Source: Leptospiraceae bacterium
GTDB lineage: Bacteria > Spirochaetota > Leptospiria > Leptospirales > Leptospiraceae
Assembly: GCA_015075105.1 (NCBI GenBank)
Contig: JABTUZ010000001.1
Location: 941,001-1,005,000 of the forward strand
Direction of reading: 5' to 3'
DNA length: 64,000 nucleotides
The notes beneath the pieces are model-generated. The model had not been told where the DNA came from and did no database searches. It saw only the letters and a program-made list of their open reading frames with translations. The translations under genes and the position numbers were made by a program. The number at the start of each line of letters is the position of its first letter. The stretch's first letter is position 1. Positions 30,766 through 37,813 of the stretch are shown here, piece after piece.

Positions 30766-30773
30766 GAAATGAA
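30766..30773. repeat. Target site duplication, right copy
   Basis: GAAATGAA directly after the IS right end, identical to 29439-29446. Confidence 0.85.
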
Positions 30774-30798
30774 AAATGAACTCCTTTATAAATAAAAA

Positions 30799-30942
30799 TT
30801 ACTTGTACTTTTTCCATTTCGATTTACTGTATAAAAAAAGAGCGGACATTGAAGCCCGCCAAGTGAAAACGATACGACTTTTTGGGCTTCTAAGTTGCGC
30901 GCTGGCAATGCGGGCTACTCTCTGGCTCGTTTTTTTATCCAT
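30799..30942 (-). CDS. Small protein downstream of the repressor
   Basis: 47 residues, starting at ATG 30942 with a strong AAGGAGGAAGG ribosome site. The start KKTSQRVARIASAQLRSPKS resembles a small conserved family with the pattern 'SxxVAxxASxxLRxPKSS...AGSAL' seen in phages and plasmids. Here the later AGSAL part reads ASMSAL, roughly fitting. Function unknown. A minus-strand hairpin terminator lies inside its 3' part, so the tail may have been altered. It follows the repressor on the same strand. Confidence 0.5.
   Translation of the reverse strand: MDKKTSQRVARIASAQLRSPKSRIVFTWRASMSALFLYSKSKWKKYK
30833..30859 (-). terminator. Rho-independent terminator for the repressor transcript
   Basis: On the minus strand a six-pair stem GCGGGC/GTCCGC with loop TTCAAT is followed by TC and seven T residues. 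It would end transcription from the repressor gene, but falls within the small gene at 30799. Confidence 0.6.
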
Positions 30943-31056
30943 CTTTTCCTTCCTCCTTTATAAAATTAGTGCAGTTTGGAAAGGAAGAGGTGGTGTTACT
31001 TCAGGAAACGGACAAGGAAGGTATAACTGGAATAAAGTCCAGTTAATATTCAGGGA

Positions 31057-31407
31057 TTACTTTGTTAGGAATATTTTCAGAAGTTCTACAACTTTTGGTA
31101 TTTCTTGTTTAGGAATTCTTGCAACTATATTCCGGATTTCTGCATATTCTGGTAAGAGCAAAAAAGATTCATCCAGTAGTTTTTCTTTTTCGGATTCACT
31201 TTTCAGAGGATCTCCTTCTCCTGTAAGAAGCCATTCTTCACGAACAGGAAAGGTTGCTAAGATGGATTTAATGACTTTCTTAGAGACTGTCTTTGTTCTT
31301 CCACTTAAAATTTCTGTTAGAATATTTGAAGAAAATCCAATACGTTCAGAAAATTCTTTTTGTGTTATTCCTAAAAGATTTATTAAATTTTTTAGTCTTT
31401 CTTTCAT
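31057..31407 (-). CDS. Phage repressor, XRE/Cro-C1 type helix-turn-helix
   Basis: 116 residues from ATG 31407 (a TTG at 31431 would overlap the opposing promoter). The N-terminal helix-turn-helix NLLGITQKEFSERIGFSSNILTEIL is of XRE type. The C-terminal half, with FPVREEWLLTGEGDP, is the usual short linker region after it; there is no S24 peptidase domain, so induction is not by RecA self-cleavage. It is divergent from the Cro-like gene at 31543. No ribosome site is visible, so it may be translated from a nearly leaderless message. Confidence 0.85.
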   Translation of the reverse strand: MKERLKNLINLLGITQKEFSERIGFSSNILTEILSGRTKTVSKKVIKSILATFPVREEWLLTGEGDPLKSESEKEKLLDESFLLLPEYAEIRNIVARIPKQEIPKVVELLKIFLTK

Positions 31408-31424
31408 AATGACACATTTTTGTG

Positions 31425-31453
31425 TTGACAAATTATCGGTTCTGTGTTATTGT
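31425..31453 (+). promoter_or_regulatory. Early promoter reading into the Cro-like gene
   Basis: TTGACA (31425-31430), 17-base spacer, TATTGT (31448-31453): a near-consensus housekeeping promoter firing rightward. The operator-like GACAAATTATC overlaps its -35 box, the expected position for repressor control. Confidence 0.75.
31427..31437. promoter_or_regulatory. Candidate repressor operator O1
   Basis: GACAAATTATC, differing by one base from the perfect palindrome GACAAATTGTC at 31944. It overlaps the -35 region of the early promoter and lies in the divergent switch region. Confidence 0.5.
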
Positions 31454-31542
31454 AAAAATAGAGGTTTAAATACAACATCATGGAATTCAATTTTATTGCA
31501 CGCTTTTTCAATAGGAAGCAAAAAACTTCCGTCAGGAGCGTT

Positions 31543-31773
31543 ATGTCTCTGAATAAAAAGGAAGTAAAGCGAGCAATTTTCGATGCCGGATTCTCTGATT
31601 ATACAGAGTTCTGCAAAGCTAAAGGTATTAGCTATACTCCATTCATCGATACTATCGCAGGCAGGCGGAACCATCGGGAGAGTATTAAGGCTCTTGAATC
31701 AATCGGTATAGATTGCTCAGAGCTTCCAACTAAGAAGCCAGAATCGGTACTGGACAGGATGGTAGGGAAATGA
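31543..31773 (+). CDS. Cro/antirepressor-type small DNA-binding protein
   Basis: 76 residues. The start at 31543 is chosen for its AGGAG site at six bases; the open frame extends to 31480 but lacks one there. The protein has helix-turn-helix character: AGFSDYTEFCKAKGISYTPF, then NHRESIKALESIGID, comparable to phage Cro/YdaS-like regulators. It is the first gene of the early rightward transcript and overlaps the next frame by ATGA. Likely role is to oppose the divergent repressor. Confidence 0.65.
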   Translation: MSLNKKEVKRAIFDAGFSDYTEFCKAKGISYTPFIDTIAGRRNHRESIKALESIGIDCSELPTKKPESVLDRMVGK

Positions 31774-31945
31774 GATCAGAAATTAAAAAAAGAAAGCATG
31801 ACTTCGATTGTCAGTTACAGATTAAAATTTCAACCGAGAAGAGAAAGCGAATAATTCCGGCTATGCTCCTATTTCAACTGTTGTTAGGGACATTTTACAA
31901 AAACAGATGGATGAAGAGTTTCTTTTAAAAGGCAAAAAAATATGA
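31770..31945 (+). pseudogene. Frameshifted ribbon-helix-helix regulator
   Basis: The ATG at 31770 overlaps the previous stop and reads KKRKHDFDCQLQIKISTEK, a basic tail plus beta strand typical of Arc/CopG proteins. That frame then drifts. A neighbouring frame from about 31847 reads EEKANNSGYAPISTVVRDIL and QKQMDEEFLLKGKKI, the two helices of the same fold, ending at TGA 31943. Joined, they make one 57-59-residue repressor. The break is a 1- or 2-base indel in the purine run GAGAAGAGAAAG. Confidence 0.6.
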
Positions 31946-31954
31946 CAAATTGTC
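31944..31954. promoter_or_regulatory. Candidate repressor operator O2
   Basis: GACAAATTGTC, a perfect 11-base palindrome, begins on the stop codon of the frameshifted regulator. Eight bases later comes TGTTAACA (31962-31969), similar to the TGTTGACA at 31423. The two motifs recur together at both sites, in different spacing. Confidence 0.45.
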
Positions 31955-32035
31955 TTTATGGTGTTAACACAAACAGGGACTTAATTATTTCGTCCAAGCC
32001 CATGAGAAATCTCCGAGGAGATAAGTGATGGGAAA

Positions 32036-32131
32036 ATGAAAGAAGCTGGACTACCATATGAATTTTTGAAAGTAAAATCTGCACTTATGAGTGATGGATC
32101 ATATTTAATTTATGGAGGTGAATCAGCATGA
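32036..32131 (+). CDS. 31-residue ORF coupled to the MSV199-type gene
   Basis: ATG 32036 to TGA 32129 encodes 31 residues (KEAGLPYEFLKVKSALMSDG). The stop overlaps the next start as ATGA and the next gene's ribosome site GGAGG lies within it, so it may act as a coupling leader peptide. Composition is protein-like; no family recognised. Confidence 0.4.
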   Translation: MKEAGLPYEFLKVKSALMSDGSYLIYGGESA

Positions 32132-32829
32132 ACCTTGAATTACAATTCAAATCTATCATTCAATCGGAAGATAAATACCCGGTAGATTTTGACAAAGCCT
32201 GGAAATGGGCAGGATATTCCAGAAAGGATAGTGCTAAGAGGACATTAATAAAAAGCTTCATTTCGACCAATGATTTCACTATCCACATCAAAGAGGATAG
32301 CTCTAAAAAATATGGGAAAAAGAAAGAAACTATCTATCTAACAAAAGATTGTTTTAAAGAATTCTGTATGCTTGCGGAAACTGAAAAAGGCAGGGAAGTC
32401 AGGCAATATTTCTTAAAAGTAGAAAAAGAATTCTATCGTTTAAAAGAATTTTCAACAGCGAAAGAAAATACAAAACTGAAAGAATCCCGGAAAAAGAACA
32501 TTTCCTTATTTCACCGATCTGGGCTAAATAATCCAGAACAATATCGGGATGTTACCCGTCGTCAAACACAGATTGTAACCGGATTAACCCCAACACAATT
32601 AAAAGAATCAAGGAATCCAAAAGCAAAGACAGGCCGGGAACTTTTAACCGAACGGGAACAAATCGGAATGCTTATCGAAGAAAATCTTACAATGTTGAAC
32701 ATTCTTGATGATAGCCCTAATGATTTTTCTGGCGTAATGAATTGTATAGAAAAAACAGTACCAGACATGAAAAGAATTTATTATAAAAATGAAAACTTTG
32801 TAAGAGAGCTTGAAAAGTTAAGAGCATAA
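32128..32829 (+). CDS. Phage antirepressor-like protein with MSV199-type domain
   Basis: 233 residues. The N-terminal 110 match the AntA/MSV199 type: VDFDKAWKWAGYSRKDSAKR, IYLTKDCFKEFCMLAETEKG, REVRQYFLKVEKEF. The rest is a basic, helical C-terminal domain ending NFVRELEKLRA. These proteins bind DNA or the repressor and often drive prophage induction. It has an excellent ribosome site (GGAGGTGAATCAGC). The C-terminal end closely resembles that of the broken Bro-N gene at 33629. Confidence 0.75.
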   Translation: MNLELQFKSIIQSEDKYPVDFDKAWKWAGYSRKDSAKRTLIKSFISTNDFTIHIKEDSSKKYGKKKETIYLTKDCFKEFCMLAETEKGREVRQYFLKVEKEFYRLKEFSTAKENTKLKESRKKNISLFHRSGLNNPEQYRDVTRRQTQIVTGLTPTQLKESRNPKAKTGRELLTEREQIGMLIEENLTMLNILDDSPNDFSGVMNCIEKTVPDMKRIYYKNENFVRELEKLRA

Positions 32830-32849
32830 AAATAAAAAATGGAAATCGC

Positions 32850-33080
32850 ATGGACTTAGGACAGACATTCAGGGAGCATTTGGAAGAACAAACTGGTATT
32901 TATACTGCTGAACCCGTGCGATTGGAGACATGCCAGAATTGCGGGAAACTGGTAGTTCAGACTTATCAGAAAAATTTCTGCAATCCTTGTCTTGTGAAAA
33001 TATTCCAGAGGCTACAACCAGTAATCAATTCAGTAAGCAATATTTGCAATAAATCACCACTTGCGAGGTTGGGATTATGA
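32850..33080 (+). CDS. Small zinc-ribbon protein
   Basis: 76 residues. CQNCGK and, 18 residues later, CNPC form a four-Cys zinc ribbon. N-terminal FREHLEEQTGIYTAEPVRLE precedes it and a Ser/Asn-rich helix follows. Phage-typical; role unknown, perhaps DNA or transcription-factor binding. It overlaps the next gene by ATGA. Confidence 0.55.
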   Translation: MDLGQTFREHLEEQTGIYTAEPVRLETCQNCGKLVVQTYQKNFCNPCLVKIFQRLQPVINSVSNICNKSPLARLGL

Positions 33081-33232
33081 AGAAAAAGACTCCAGAAAAA
33101 CTACCGGAAAAAACAAGGTTGCGTTTTGAAAAGATAGTCTTGCAAAAGTTCAAAAAAGCAAATGAAGAGAAAATCAAAAGTTTTAGCGATGATTTGATTC
33201 TTGGAATTGTAAGTGGAGAGATTGGTATATAA
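33077..33232 (+). CDS. Small basic ORF, 51 residues
   Basis: ATG 33077 overlaps the previous stop. The product is basic and helical (LRFEKIVLQKFKKANEEKIK) and ends DDLILGIVSGEIGI. Not recognised. It is supported by tight packing with both neighbours, two bases before the next ATG. Confidence 0.45.
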   Translation: MKKKTPEKLPEKTRLRFEKIVLQKFKKANEEKIKSFSDDLILGIVSGEIGI

Positions 33233-33234
33233 TC

Positions 33235-33414
33235 ATGGCGTATGCTCTGCCAAAAGAAAAATCGCTACCTCGATTGATTGAGCGTAAGTTGCAGAACCGG
33301 ATTAAATTTTTCGACGGGAAATATCACGTATTGAATCCTATCGGGAAAGTCCTGTTCAGCCATGAGAAGAAAGTTTTTTGCGTGGATTATATGATATGGA
33401 GGGATGCAAAATGA
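33235..33414 (+). CDS. Small basic ORF, 59 residues
   Basis: ATG 33235 to TGA 33412. Reads RLIERKLQNRIKFFDGKYHV and NPIGKVLFSHEKKVFCVDYM, with beta-strand alternation. Not recognised. Its stop overlaps the next start (ATGA), and GGAGG for that next gene lies within it. Confidence 0.45.
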   Translation: MAYALPKEKSLPRLIERKLQNRIKFFDGKYHVLNPIGKVLFSHEKKVFCVDYMIWRDAK

Positions 33415-33632
33415 GTAAAACAATCCTCGAAGAGAATATGGAAATTTATCTCAAGTCAGAAGAACGAAGAATTCGATTCAACGTGATTTTGTATCTGATA
33501 GTCTTGATCAGTTTTTGTATAGTTATCATTTATTTTGAATATACAGCGATGCAAGAAACAAAACTCAACGAAGTGAAAACTTTAAATCAAATGGATAAGG
33601 ATTTGGATTCCAAGAAGAGTGAGATGAAATGA
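33411..33632 (+). CDS. Small single-pass membrane protein
   Basis: 73 residues from ATG 33411, preceded by GGAGG. One membrane helix (VILYLIVLISFCIVIIYF) with a charged cytoplasmic start and a Lys/Asp-rich coiled tail. Early phage membrane proteins may serve superinfection exclusion; that is only a suggestion. It overlaps the next frame by ATGA. Confidence 0.55.
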   Translation: MSKTILEENMEIYLKSEERRIRFNVILYLIVLISFCIVIIYFEYTAMQETKLNEVKTLNQMDKDLDSKKSEMK

Positions 33633-33824
33633 AAGAATTAAAAATATTTCAATATGAAAACTCGAAGATTAGGACTTTCGAGGAAAACGGTGAAGTATGG
33701 TTTGTAGCAAAAGACGTATGTGAGTATTTAGGGTATGAATGGAAGGGGGGTAAACGGATTAATACCCTAATATATAAACCCACGGGTAGAATTTGTCCGT
33801 GAGTTGGAAGCGATGAGAGCGTGA
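33629..33824 (+). pseudogene. Remnant of a Bro-N antirepressor gene
   Basis: The ATG at 33629 reads KIRTFEENGEVWFVAKDVCE and then YLGYEW, the N-terminal half of a Bro-N domain, but stops at 33801. In another frame just beyond it reads EFVRELEAMRA and stop at 33822, the same kind of ending as the intact antirepressor at 32128 (NFVRELEKLRA). A central deletion with frame change has joined the two ends. Confidence 0.6.
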
Positions 33825-33897
33825 AAAAAATGAAATTAAAGAACAAAAGCGAAAATAAATCTTTGCAGAAAAGTGGATTAAAACAAAAGATAAAAGT

Positions 33898-34146
33898 ATG
33901 AAAAACGATATTCAAAAAGTCCTGAAAGAATCAAAAACCTGCGAGGAGAATTCGCCTGCAAGGAAACAGGCTATGATAGATTTCATTGGTGAGTTTGTGG
34001 CAAGAAACGGGCAGACAAAGAGTGCAGAGTTATTAGGTATAAGTAGAACAAGCTTGTCGGGGTATTTAGCTGGGAAAAAAAAAGTTAGCGAAAAACATCT
34101 CGTGCAAATAGTAGAAAAAATTTTAAAAAAGGATGAAAAAAAATAA
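33898..34146 (+). CDS. Helix-turn-helix protein (phage regulator)
   Basis: 82 residues. The segment NGQTKSAELLGISRTSLSGY is a clear Cro/C1 or Fis-like helix-turn-helix, followed by LAGKKKVSEKHLVQIVEKIL. Comparable to the gene at 34728, so the phage carries two related small regulators. No dimerisation domain is visible. The first residues are basic and the ribosome site is weak. Confidence 0.65.
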   Translation: MKNDIQKVLKESKTCEENSPARKQAMIDFIGEFVARNGQTKSAELLGISRTSLSGYLAGKKKVSEKHLVQIVEKILKKDEKK

Positions 34147-34187
34147 AAATCGCTTTACAGGTTTCACCGTAATGGTGACATTGTGTT

Positions 34188-34439
34188 ATGGAATTGAAGT
34201 TTACAAGATATTTTCTGGAGCAGGTAAGGAGAAACCATCCAGAAGCTACAGTTGAGAATATACAGGAAGCATTACTCAATTGTGTAAAAGAAGAATATCA
34301 GGATAAGAACAGGAGAGCCATTTGGGGAATGATAAAGGAAGAAAAGAAGCTTATGAGAGTTATTATAGAAAGTAAAGGGGAGATTCATAATGCTTTTTTT
34401 GACAGAAATATGACAAGGAAACTTGCGGAGGGAAAATGA
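34188..34439 (+). CDS. DUF4258-like putative toxin
   Basis: 83 residues. The start MELKFTRYFLEQVRRNHPEA and later RRAIWGMIKEEKKLMRVIIE resemble small RelE/BrnT-like folds grouped as DUF4258. It is overlapped by four bases by a DUF2283-like gene, a pairing often seen and suspected to be a toxin-antitoxin module. No toxin activity can be shown from the sequence. It follows a short intergenic stretch containing a GTAATGGTGACATTG segment. Confidence 0.5.
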   Translation: MELKFTRYFLEQVRRNHPEATVENIQEALLNCVKEEYQDKNRRAIWGMIKEEKKLMRVIIESKGEIHNAFFDRNMTRKLAEGK

Positions 34440-34675
34440 AAATAAAATATTATAAGGAAACCGACACATTATATTTGGAACTATCGGATATATCGAAGAG
34501 AGCTGAGACTGTAGAAATATTTGACGGTTCAGATGTCTTTGCTGAAAAGTCAGAGTCTGGAAAAATTCTTGCCCTTACTATTGAATCGGCATCCGAAAAG
34601 ATGGATTTGAAGGATTTAGAAATGGAAAGCGTTCCATTTGAGCACATGGTAATGAACAAACTGGTTTTAGTATAA
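34436..34675 (+). CDS. DUF2283 family protein, putative antitoxin
   Basis: 79 residues. MKIKYYKETDTLYLELSD is the hallmark DUF2283 start; DVFAEKSESGKILALTIE follows. Overlap with the upstream gene and co-directional packing suggest they form one module. The family is small and mostly of unknown function, frequent next to DUF4258 proteins. Confidence 0.7.
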   Translation: MKIKYYKETDTLYLELSDISKRAETVEIFDGSDVFAEKSESGKILALTIESASEKMDLKDLEMESVPFEHMVMNKLVLV

Positions 34676-34727
34676 TGGAGTATATGATTGTAATTGAAAA
34701 AGTTAAGATAGCAGTTTAGGGAAGGAA

Positions 34728-34982
34728 ATGGACGAATTAAATAAGATCATTAAAGGGATTGAGGACTGTGCGAAAAAAGGTGAAGCTGGTCGTGATACTC
34801 TCTACAATTATATTAAAGAATATGTGGAAAAAAACGGAGGTGCAGAAACTGCAAGAAGAATTGGTAAGTCGCGTGGATATATAACGCATTTAATAAATCA
34901 GTACAGAAACACGACTCCGGAAACTTTGACATCAATTGTAAAAAAAATTATCGAATGGGAAAAAAATGTGAAAAAAGGTTGA
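34728..34982 (+). CDS. Helix-turn-helix phage regulator
   Basis: 84 residues with NGGAETARRIGKSRGYITHL as helix-turn-helix and a helical tail. It is a relative in layout of the gene at 33898. GGAAGG precedes the ATG. Probably a Cro/CII-type regulator of the following recombination and replication genes, which start after a structured intergenic region. Confidence 0.6.
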   Translation: MDELNKIIKGIEDCAKKGEAGRDTLYNYIKEYVEKNGGAETARRIGKSRGYITHLINQYRNTTPETLTSIVKKIIEWEKNVKKG

Positions 34983-35022
34983 TTAATGTTTAACAATGTT
35001 CTACATTAGTAAATAAGAGAAA

Positions 35023-35090
35023 ACCGGATGCGCGAACATCCGGTGCTGAAATCCTTTCGGAAGACTCAACACCCTCCGAAGATCTTCAGC
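35023..35090 (+). ncRNA. Candidate structured RNA: two tandem hairpins
   Basis: 35023-35044 is ACCGGATG, loop CGCGAA, CATCCGGT: a perfect eight-pair stem. The next base starts a second hairpin (35045-35090): GCTGAA pairs with TTCAGC and TCGGA with TCCGA, closed by an internal ATC/ATC loop. There is no T-run, so these are not simple terminators. They lie in the 177-base gap before the recombination genes. No known riboswitch or ribozyme was recognised. Confidence 0.45.
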
Positions 35091-35159
35091 TCTCTGTAAA
35101 AGTCAAGTAAAAAATTACTACTGAGGTAGATTACCGATGTAGGTGACAAGGAGGGAATT

Positions 35160-35528
35160 ATGTCGCAAAACTTTCAGGAACGAGTTATAGAACAGGCAAT
35201 CGGGGAAATCGCTATGAGCCAGGACAAAGAATTGAAAAAGCTATTCGGAAAGTCTGAAAAAACAGATTTCTTGCGGGCATGGTATTATGGCAGTCGGAAA
35301 AAAATCAAAGACTTATGGTGGAAAAACCTATGCCATCTGGATCAGATTTACGTAAGAGATGATATTCTTACGGATAGAGATGAAGCACTGGAAGTATTAA
35401 CCCGTTCTCAAGCAGAGCTGATCAGTGCAGTTGAAATGTTGCAGGAGAAAGTCTCAAATCTCATTAAAGAGAATGAGAGTCTGAAATTGCTTTTAAAAAA
35501 TAAGAAAAACTTGGAGAGAGTCGCATGA
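35160..35528 (+). CDS. Phage protein with coiled-coil C-terminus
   Basis: 122 residues. The N-terminal part contains FLRAWYYGSRKKIKDLWWKN; the C-terminal 50 form a coiled coil (SAVEMLQEKVSNLIKENESL). AAGGAGGG lies six bases before the ATG. It overlaps the recT gene by ATGA and is the first gene of the recombination operon. Not assigned to a family; perhaps an accessory of the annealing protein. Confidence 0.55.
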   Translation: MSQNFQERVIEQAIGEIAMSQDKELKKLFGKSEKTDFLRAWYYGSRKKIKDLWWKNLCHLDQIYVRDDILTDRDEALEVLTRSQAELISAVEMLQEKVSNLIKENESLKLLLKNKKNLERVA

Positions 35529-36367
35529 ATGAATTAACAGTAAAAGAAGAAATTGTAACTCCTACTAAATTAGAAAACTATCTAAAAATTGCAGGAGTCG
35601 CAAGTAACCTAACCAAAGAAGAACGAGAAAATTTTCTGCAAATTGCAATGGATTTTAATCTAAATCCGTTCAAACGAGAAATCTATTGCACTTCGTACGG
35701 ACAGGGAGAATGGAAAAAAACCTCAATAATAATAGGGTATGAGGTTTACATCAAGCGTGCCGAACGTACAGGACAACTCGATGGTTGGAATGTCACAACT
35801 ACAGGATCAGTCCAGGGAAATGATCTGAAGGCGATTATTACGATACACCGGAAAGACAGAAAATTTCCATTCGTGCATGAAGTCGAATATTCCGAGTATG
35901 TTCAGACTGTGATTGACAAGGATTCGAAAAAGCTTCGCCCTAATAAAATATGGTCAGAAAAACCAATAACCATGTTGAAAAAAGTTGCGACCGCTCAAGG
36001 GTTTAGATTATGCTTTTCGGACGAATTAGGTGGGATCCCATACGACAATTCTGAGTTACCCGGAACGATGGAAAGAGAAGTGCAAGCCGCGCATCAGATA
36101 AAACTTTTGGAGAGCGAAAAAACGGAAGAACATGGACAAGTAGCTGGACAAAATGAATTTATTGAAGAGGAGATGGTTGAAGAAAAAGTAGAGACCAACA
36201 AATTCTCGCATTTGAATTTATCTGAGGGTGAGGAAATTCCAAAAGAATACTGGAAGATATCTATCGAGCAAAAAAAAGCCTCGCTACCTCCAAATTGTTA
36301 CCCGAAAAAAATTCACAATCCGGAAACTAACTCTTATGTTTGGGTAGTTACCAGGAAGGGGGATTGA
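35525..36367 (+). CDS. recT: RecT/Bet-family single-strand annealing protein
   Basis: 280 residues. Bet-family features: LTKEERENFLQIAMDFNLNP followed by FKREIYCTSYGQGEWKKTS, then YEVYIKRAERTGQLDGWNV, and PITMLKKVATAQGFRLCFSD. These proteins coat single strands and anneal homologous DNA during phage replication, working with an exonuclease. The C-terminal 80 residues are acidic and less conserved. The nuclease gene at 36369 follows with one base spacing, as expected for a recombination pair. Confidence 0.88.
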   Translation: MNELTVKEEIVTPTKLENYLKIAGVASNLTKEERENFLQIAMDFNLNPFKREIYCTSYGQGEWKKTSIIIGYEVYIKRAERTGQLDGWNVTTTGSVQGNDLKAIITIHRKDRKFPFVHEVEYSEYVQTVIDKDSKKLRPNKIWSEKPITMLKKVATAQGFRLCFSDELGGIPYDNSELPGTMEREVQAAHQIKLLESEKTEEHGQVAGQNEFIEEEMVEEKVETNKFSHLNLSEGEEIPKEYWKISIEQKKASLPPNCYPKKIHNPETNSYVWVVTRKGD

Positions 36368-36368
36368 C

Positions 36369-36950
36369 GTGAATCTTGAATACAATGCACAAGAACACGA
36401 ATACAAAATTGATGGGAAGGTAGTGCCATCGGTGACACAACTGCTCCCGTTCAAAAAATCAGATTTTGTGTCCGAAGAGGATATAGAATTCGCACGCCAA
36501 GAAGGAATATATATCCATGATTGTATTAACGTTTGGAATACAACAAAAACTGTTCAAGATGAAACTATAATTGAGCCATATTTGAAATTTCTGGATGAGG
36601 CTAAGAGGATGTTTGGCAAATTAGTATTGCATGAAACGCAGATAGGATCGGATAACCCTAAATTTGCAGGAACACCGGATTTAGTCTTTGAGGATGCGAT
36701 TGTGGACATTAAGAGAACGTTTCATAGCAGGAAAATTCATGCTTTGCAATGTTCCGCTTACGGATATTTGGCTGCAAAAAACAAAGTTATCAAAAAAACA
36801 AAAAATCATCTGATTCTCGTAATCAATAAAGAAGATTGTGATTTTAGAACTCACTTTGTATATGATGCACAGGCAGAACCTATGTTTATCAGCCTTGTGC
36901 ATAGTTGGCACTCAGAGAGACAATTGGTAAAATATTTAAAATCAGTATAA
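36369..36950 (+). CDS. PD-(D/E)XK nuclease, recombination partner
   Basis: 193 residues, GTG start. The nuclease core is FAGTPDLVFEDAIVDIKRTF followed by HALQCSAYGYLAA: Asp in GTPD and Asp-x-Lys in DIKRT are the catalytic pattern, and Gln in LQCSAY the trailing helix. Beginning VPSVTQLLP matches phage Cas4/exonuclease-like proteins. It is placed directly after recT and likely resects DNA ends to supply the single strands RecT anneals. Confidence 0.8.
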   Translation: MNLEYNAQEHEYKIDGKVVPSVTQLLPFKKSDFVSEEDIEFARQEGIYIHDCINVWNTTKTVQDETIIEPYLKFLDEAKRMFGKLVLHETQIGSDNPKFAGTPDLVFEDAIVDIKRTFHSRKIHALQCSAYGYLAAKNKVIKKTKNHLILVINKEDCDFRTHFVYDAQAEPMFISLVHSWHSERQLVKYLKSV

Positions 36951-36962
36951 AAGGAGAATAAA

Positions 36963-37703
36963 ATGAGCGCAGTAACGAAAGAAGAAGCAGGGATTGTAGT
37001 GGACCAGGAAGTAGAGTTATCACAAGAAATAGAACTCACTACACAGACAGTCGAGTCAATTGTAGTCAATTCAGAGGACACATTAAAAGAAGCCTCTGAA
37101 TTCGTTTTAGAATGCAAGAGACAGACTGAAAAGGTTGTCGGATTTTGGTCTGGAATGAAATCCAATGCACATAAAGCATGGAAAGGGATTGTAGCAAAAG
37201 AAAATGAAATGCTTGAGCCAATCAAAGAAGCAGAGTCAATTGTTAAGAAGAAAATTTCGGTATATCTTACTGAGGTCGAAAACAAACGGATTGCAGAACA
37301 GAAGCGTCTGGATGAAGAGCGAAGGATCAGAGAAGAAGCAGAAAGGAAAAAACTCGAAGAGAAAATCGAGAAGGCAGAATTGAACGGGAAAGAAGAAAAA
37401 GCAGAAGAACTCAAAGAGCAGCTTGATACATTGTCTGTCCCTGTTCAGATCGCAGAATCAGAGATAGATAAAATCACACGGGGAGCTACCGGATCAGTCA
37501 GTCAGAAAAAAAAGATTATCGTAACTGTTAGCAATGAAGAAATTTTCCTAAAAGAAATTTTAGAGAAAAGGGCTTCGATGAACTTTATTTCTTACGAAAT
37601 TTCTACTATAAAAAAGTGGGTAGAGGCAATGGGAATAAAATCTTTTCCGGGTCTGGCAATATCAGAAGAAATTCAAGGGACTTTCAGAAAGAACGCAAAA
37701 TAA
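36963..37703 (+). CDS. Coiled-coil phage protein in recombination operon
   Basis: 246 residues. An acidic start, then KSNAHKAWKGIVAKENEMLE and a long charged coiled coil (residues ~95-165, AEQKRLDEERRIREEAERKK) are followed by a small C-terminal domain (ASMNFISYEISTIKKWV). AAAGGAG precedes the ATG. Such proteins are common beside phage RecT/exonuclease genes, in the position of Gam-like or nuclease-inhibitor proteins, but I see no specific Gam motif. Confidence 0.6.
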   Translation: MSAVTKEEAGIVVDQEVELSQEIELTTQTVESIVVNSEDTLKEASEFVLECKRQTEKVVGFWSGMKSNAHKAWKGIVAKENEMLEPIKEAESIVKKKISVYLTEVENKRIAEQKRLDEERRIREEAERKKLEEKIEKAELNGKEEKAEELKEQLDTLSVPVQIAESEIDKITRGATGSVSQKKKIIVTVSNEEIFLKEILEKRASMNFISYEISTIKKWVEAMGIKSFPGLAISEEIQGTFRKNAK

Positions 37704-37813
37704 GCAATACTCTTGCTGTCTCTCAGGGCAATCACGTATTGATTGTGACCGCTGACCCGAATTCAACTGTTAAAAGTGAATGAGGCAGGAGAGGATTTTT
37801 TAAGGAGAAAAGT

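Noticed and set aside
30776-31552. A 258-codon plus-strand open frame over the repressor region
   Set aside because: It is antisense to the clear repressor and small gene, has poor composition and no ribosome site.
33830-33901. A 23-codon frame overlapping the next gene by ATGA
   Set aside because: Lys/Asn-rich and too short to call.
36851-37414. A 187-codon minus-strand open frame
   Set aside because: It is the complement of the coiled-coil gene's biased codons (Ser/Phe-rich shadow).
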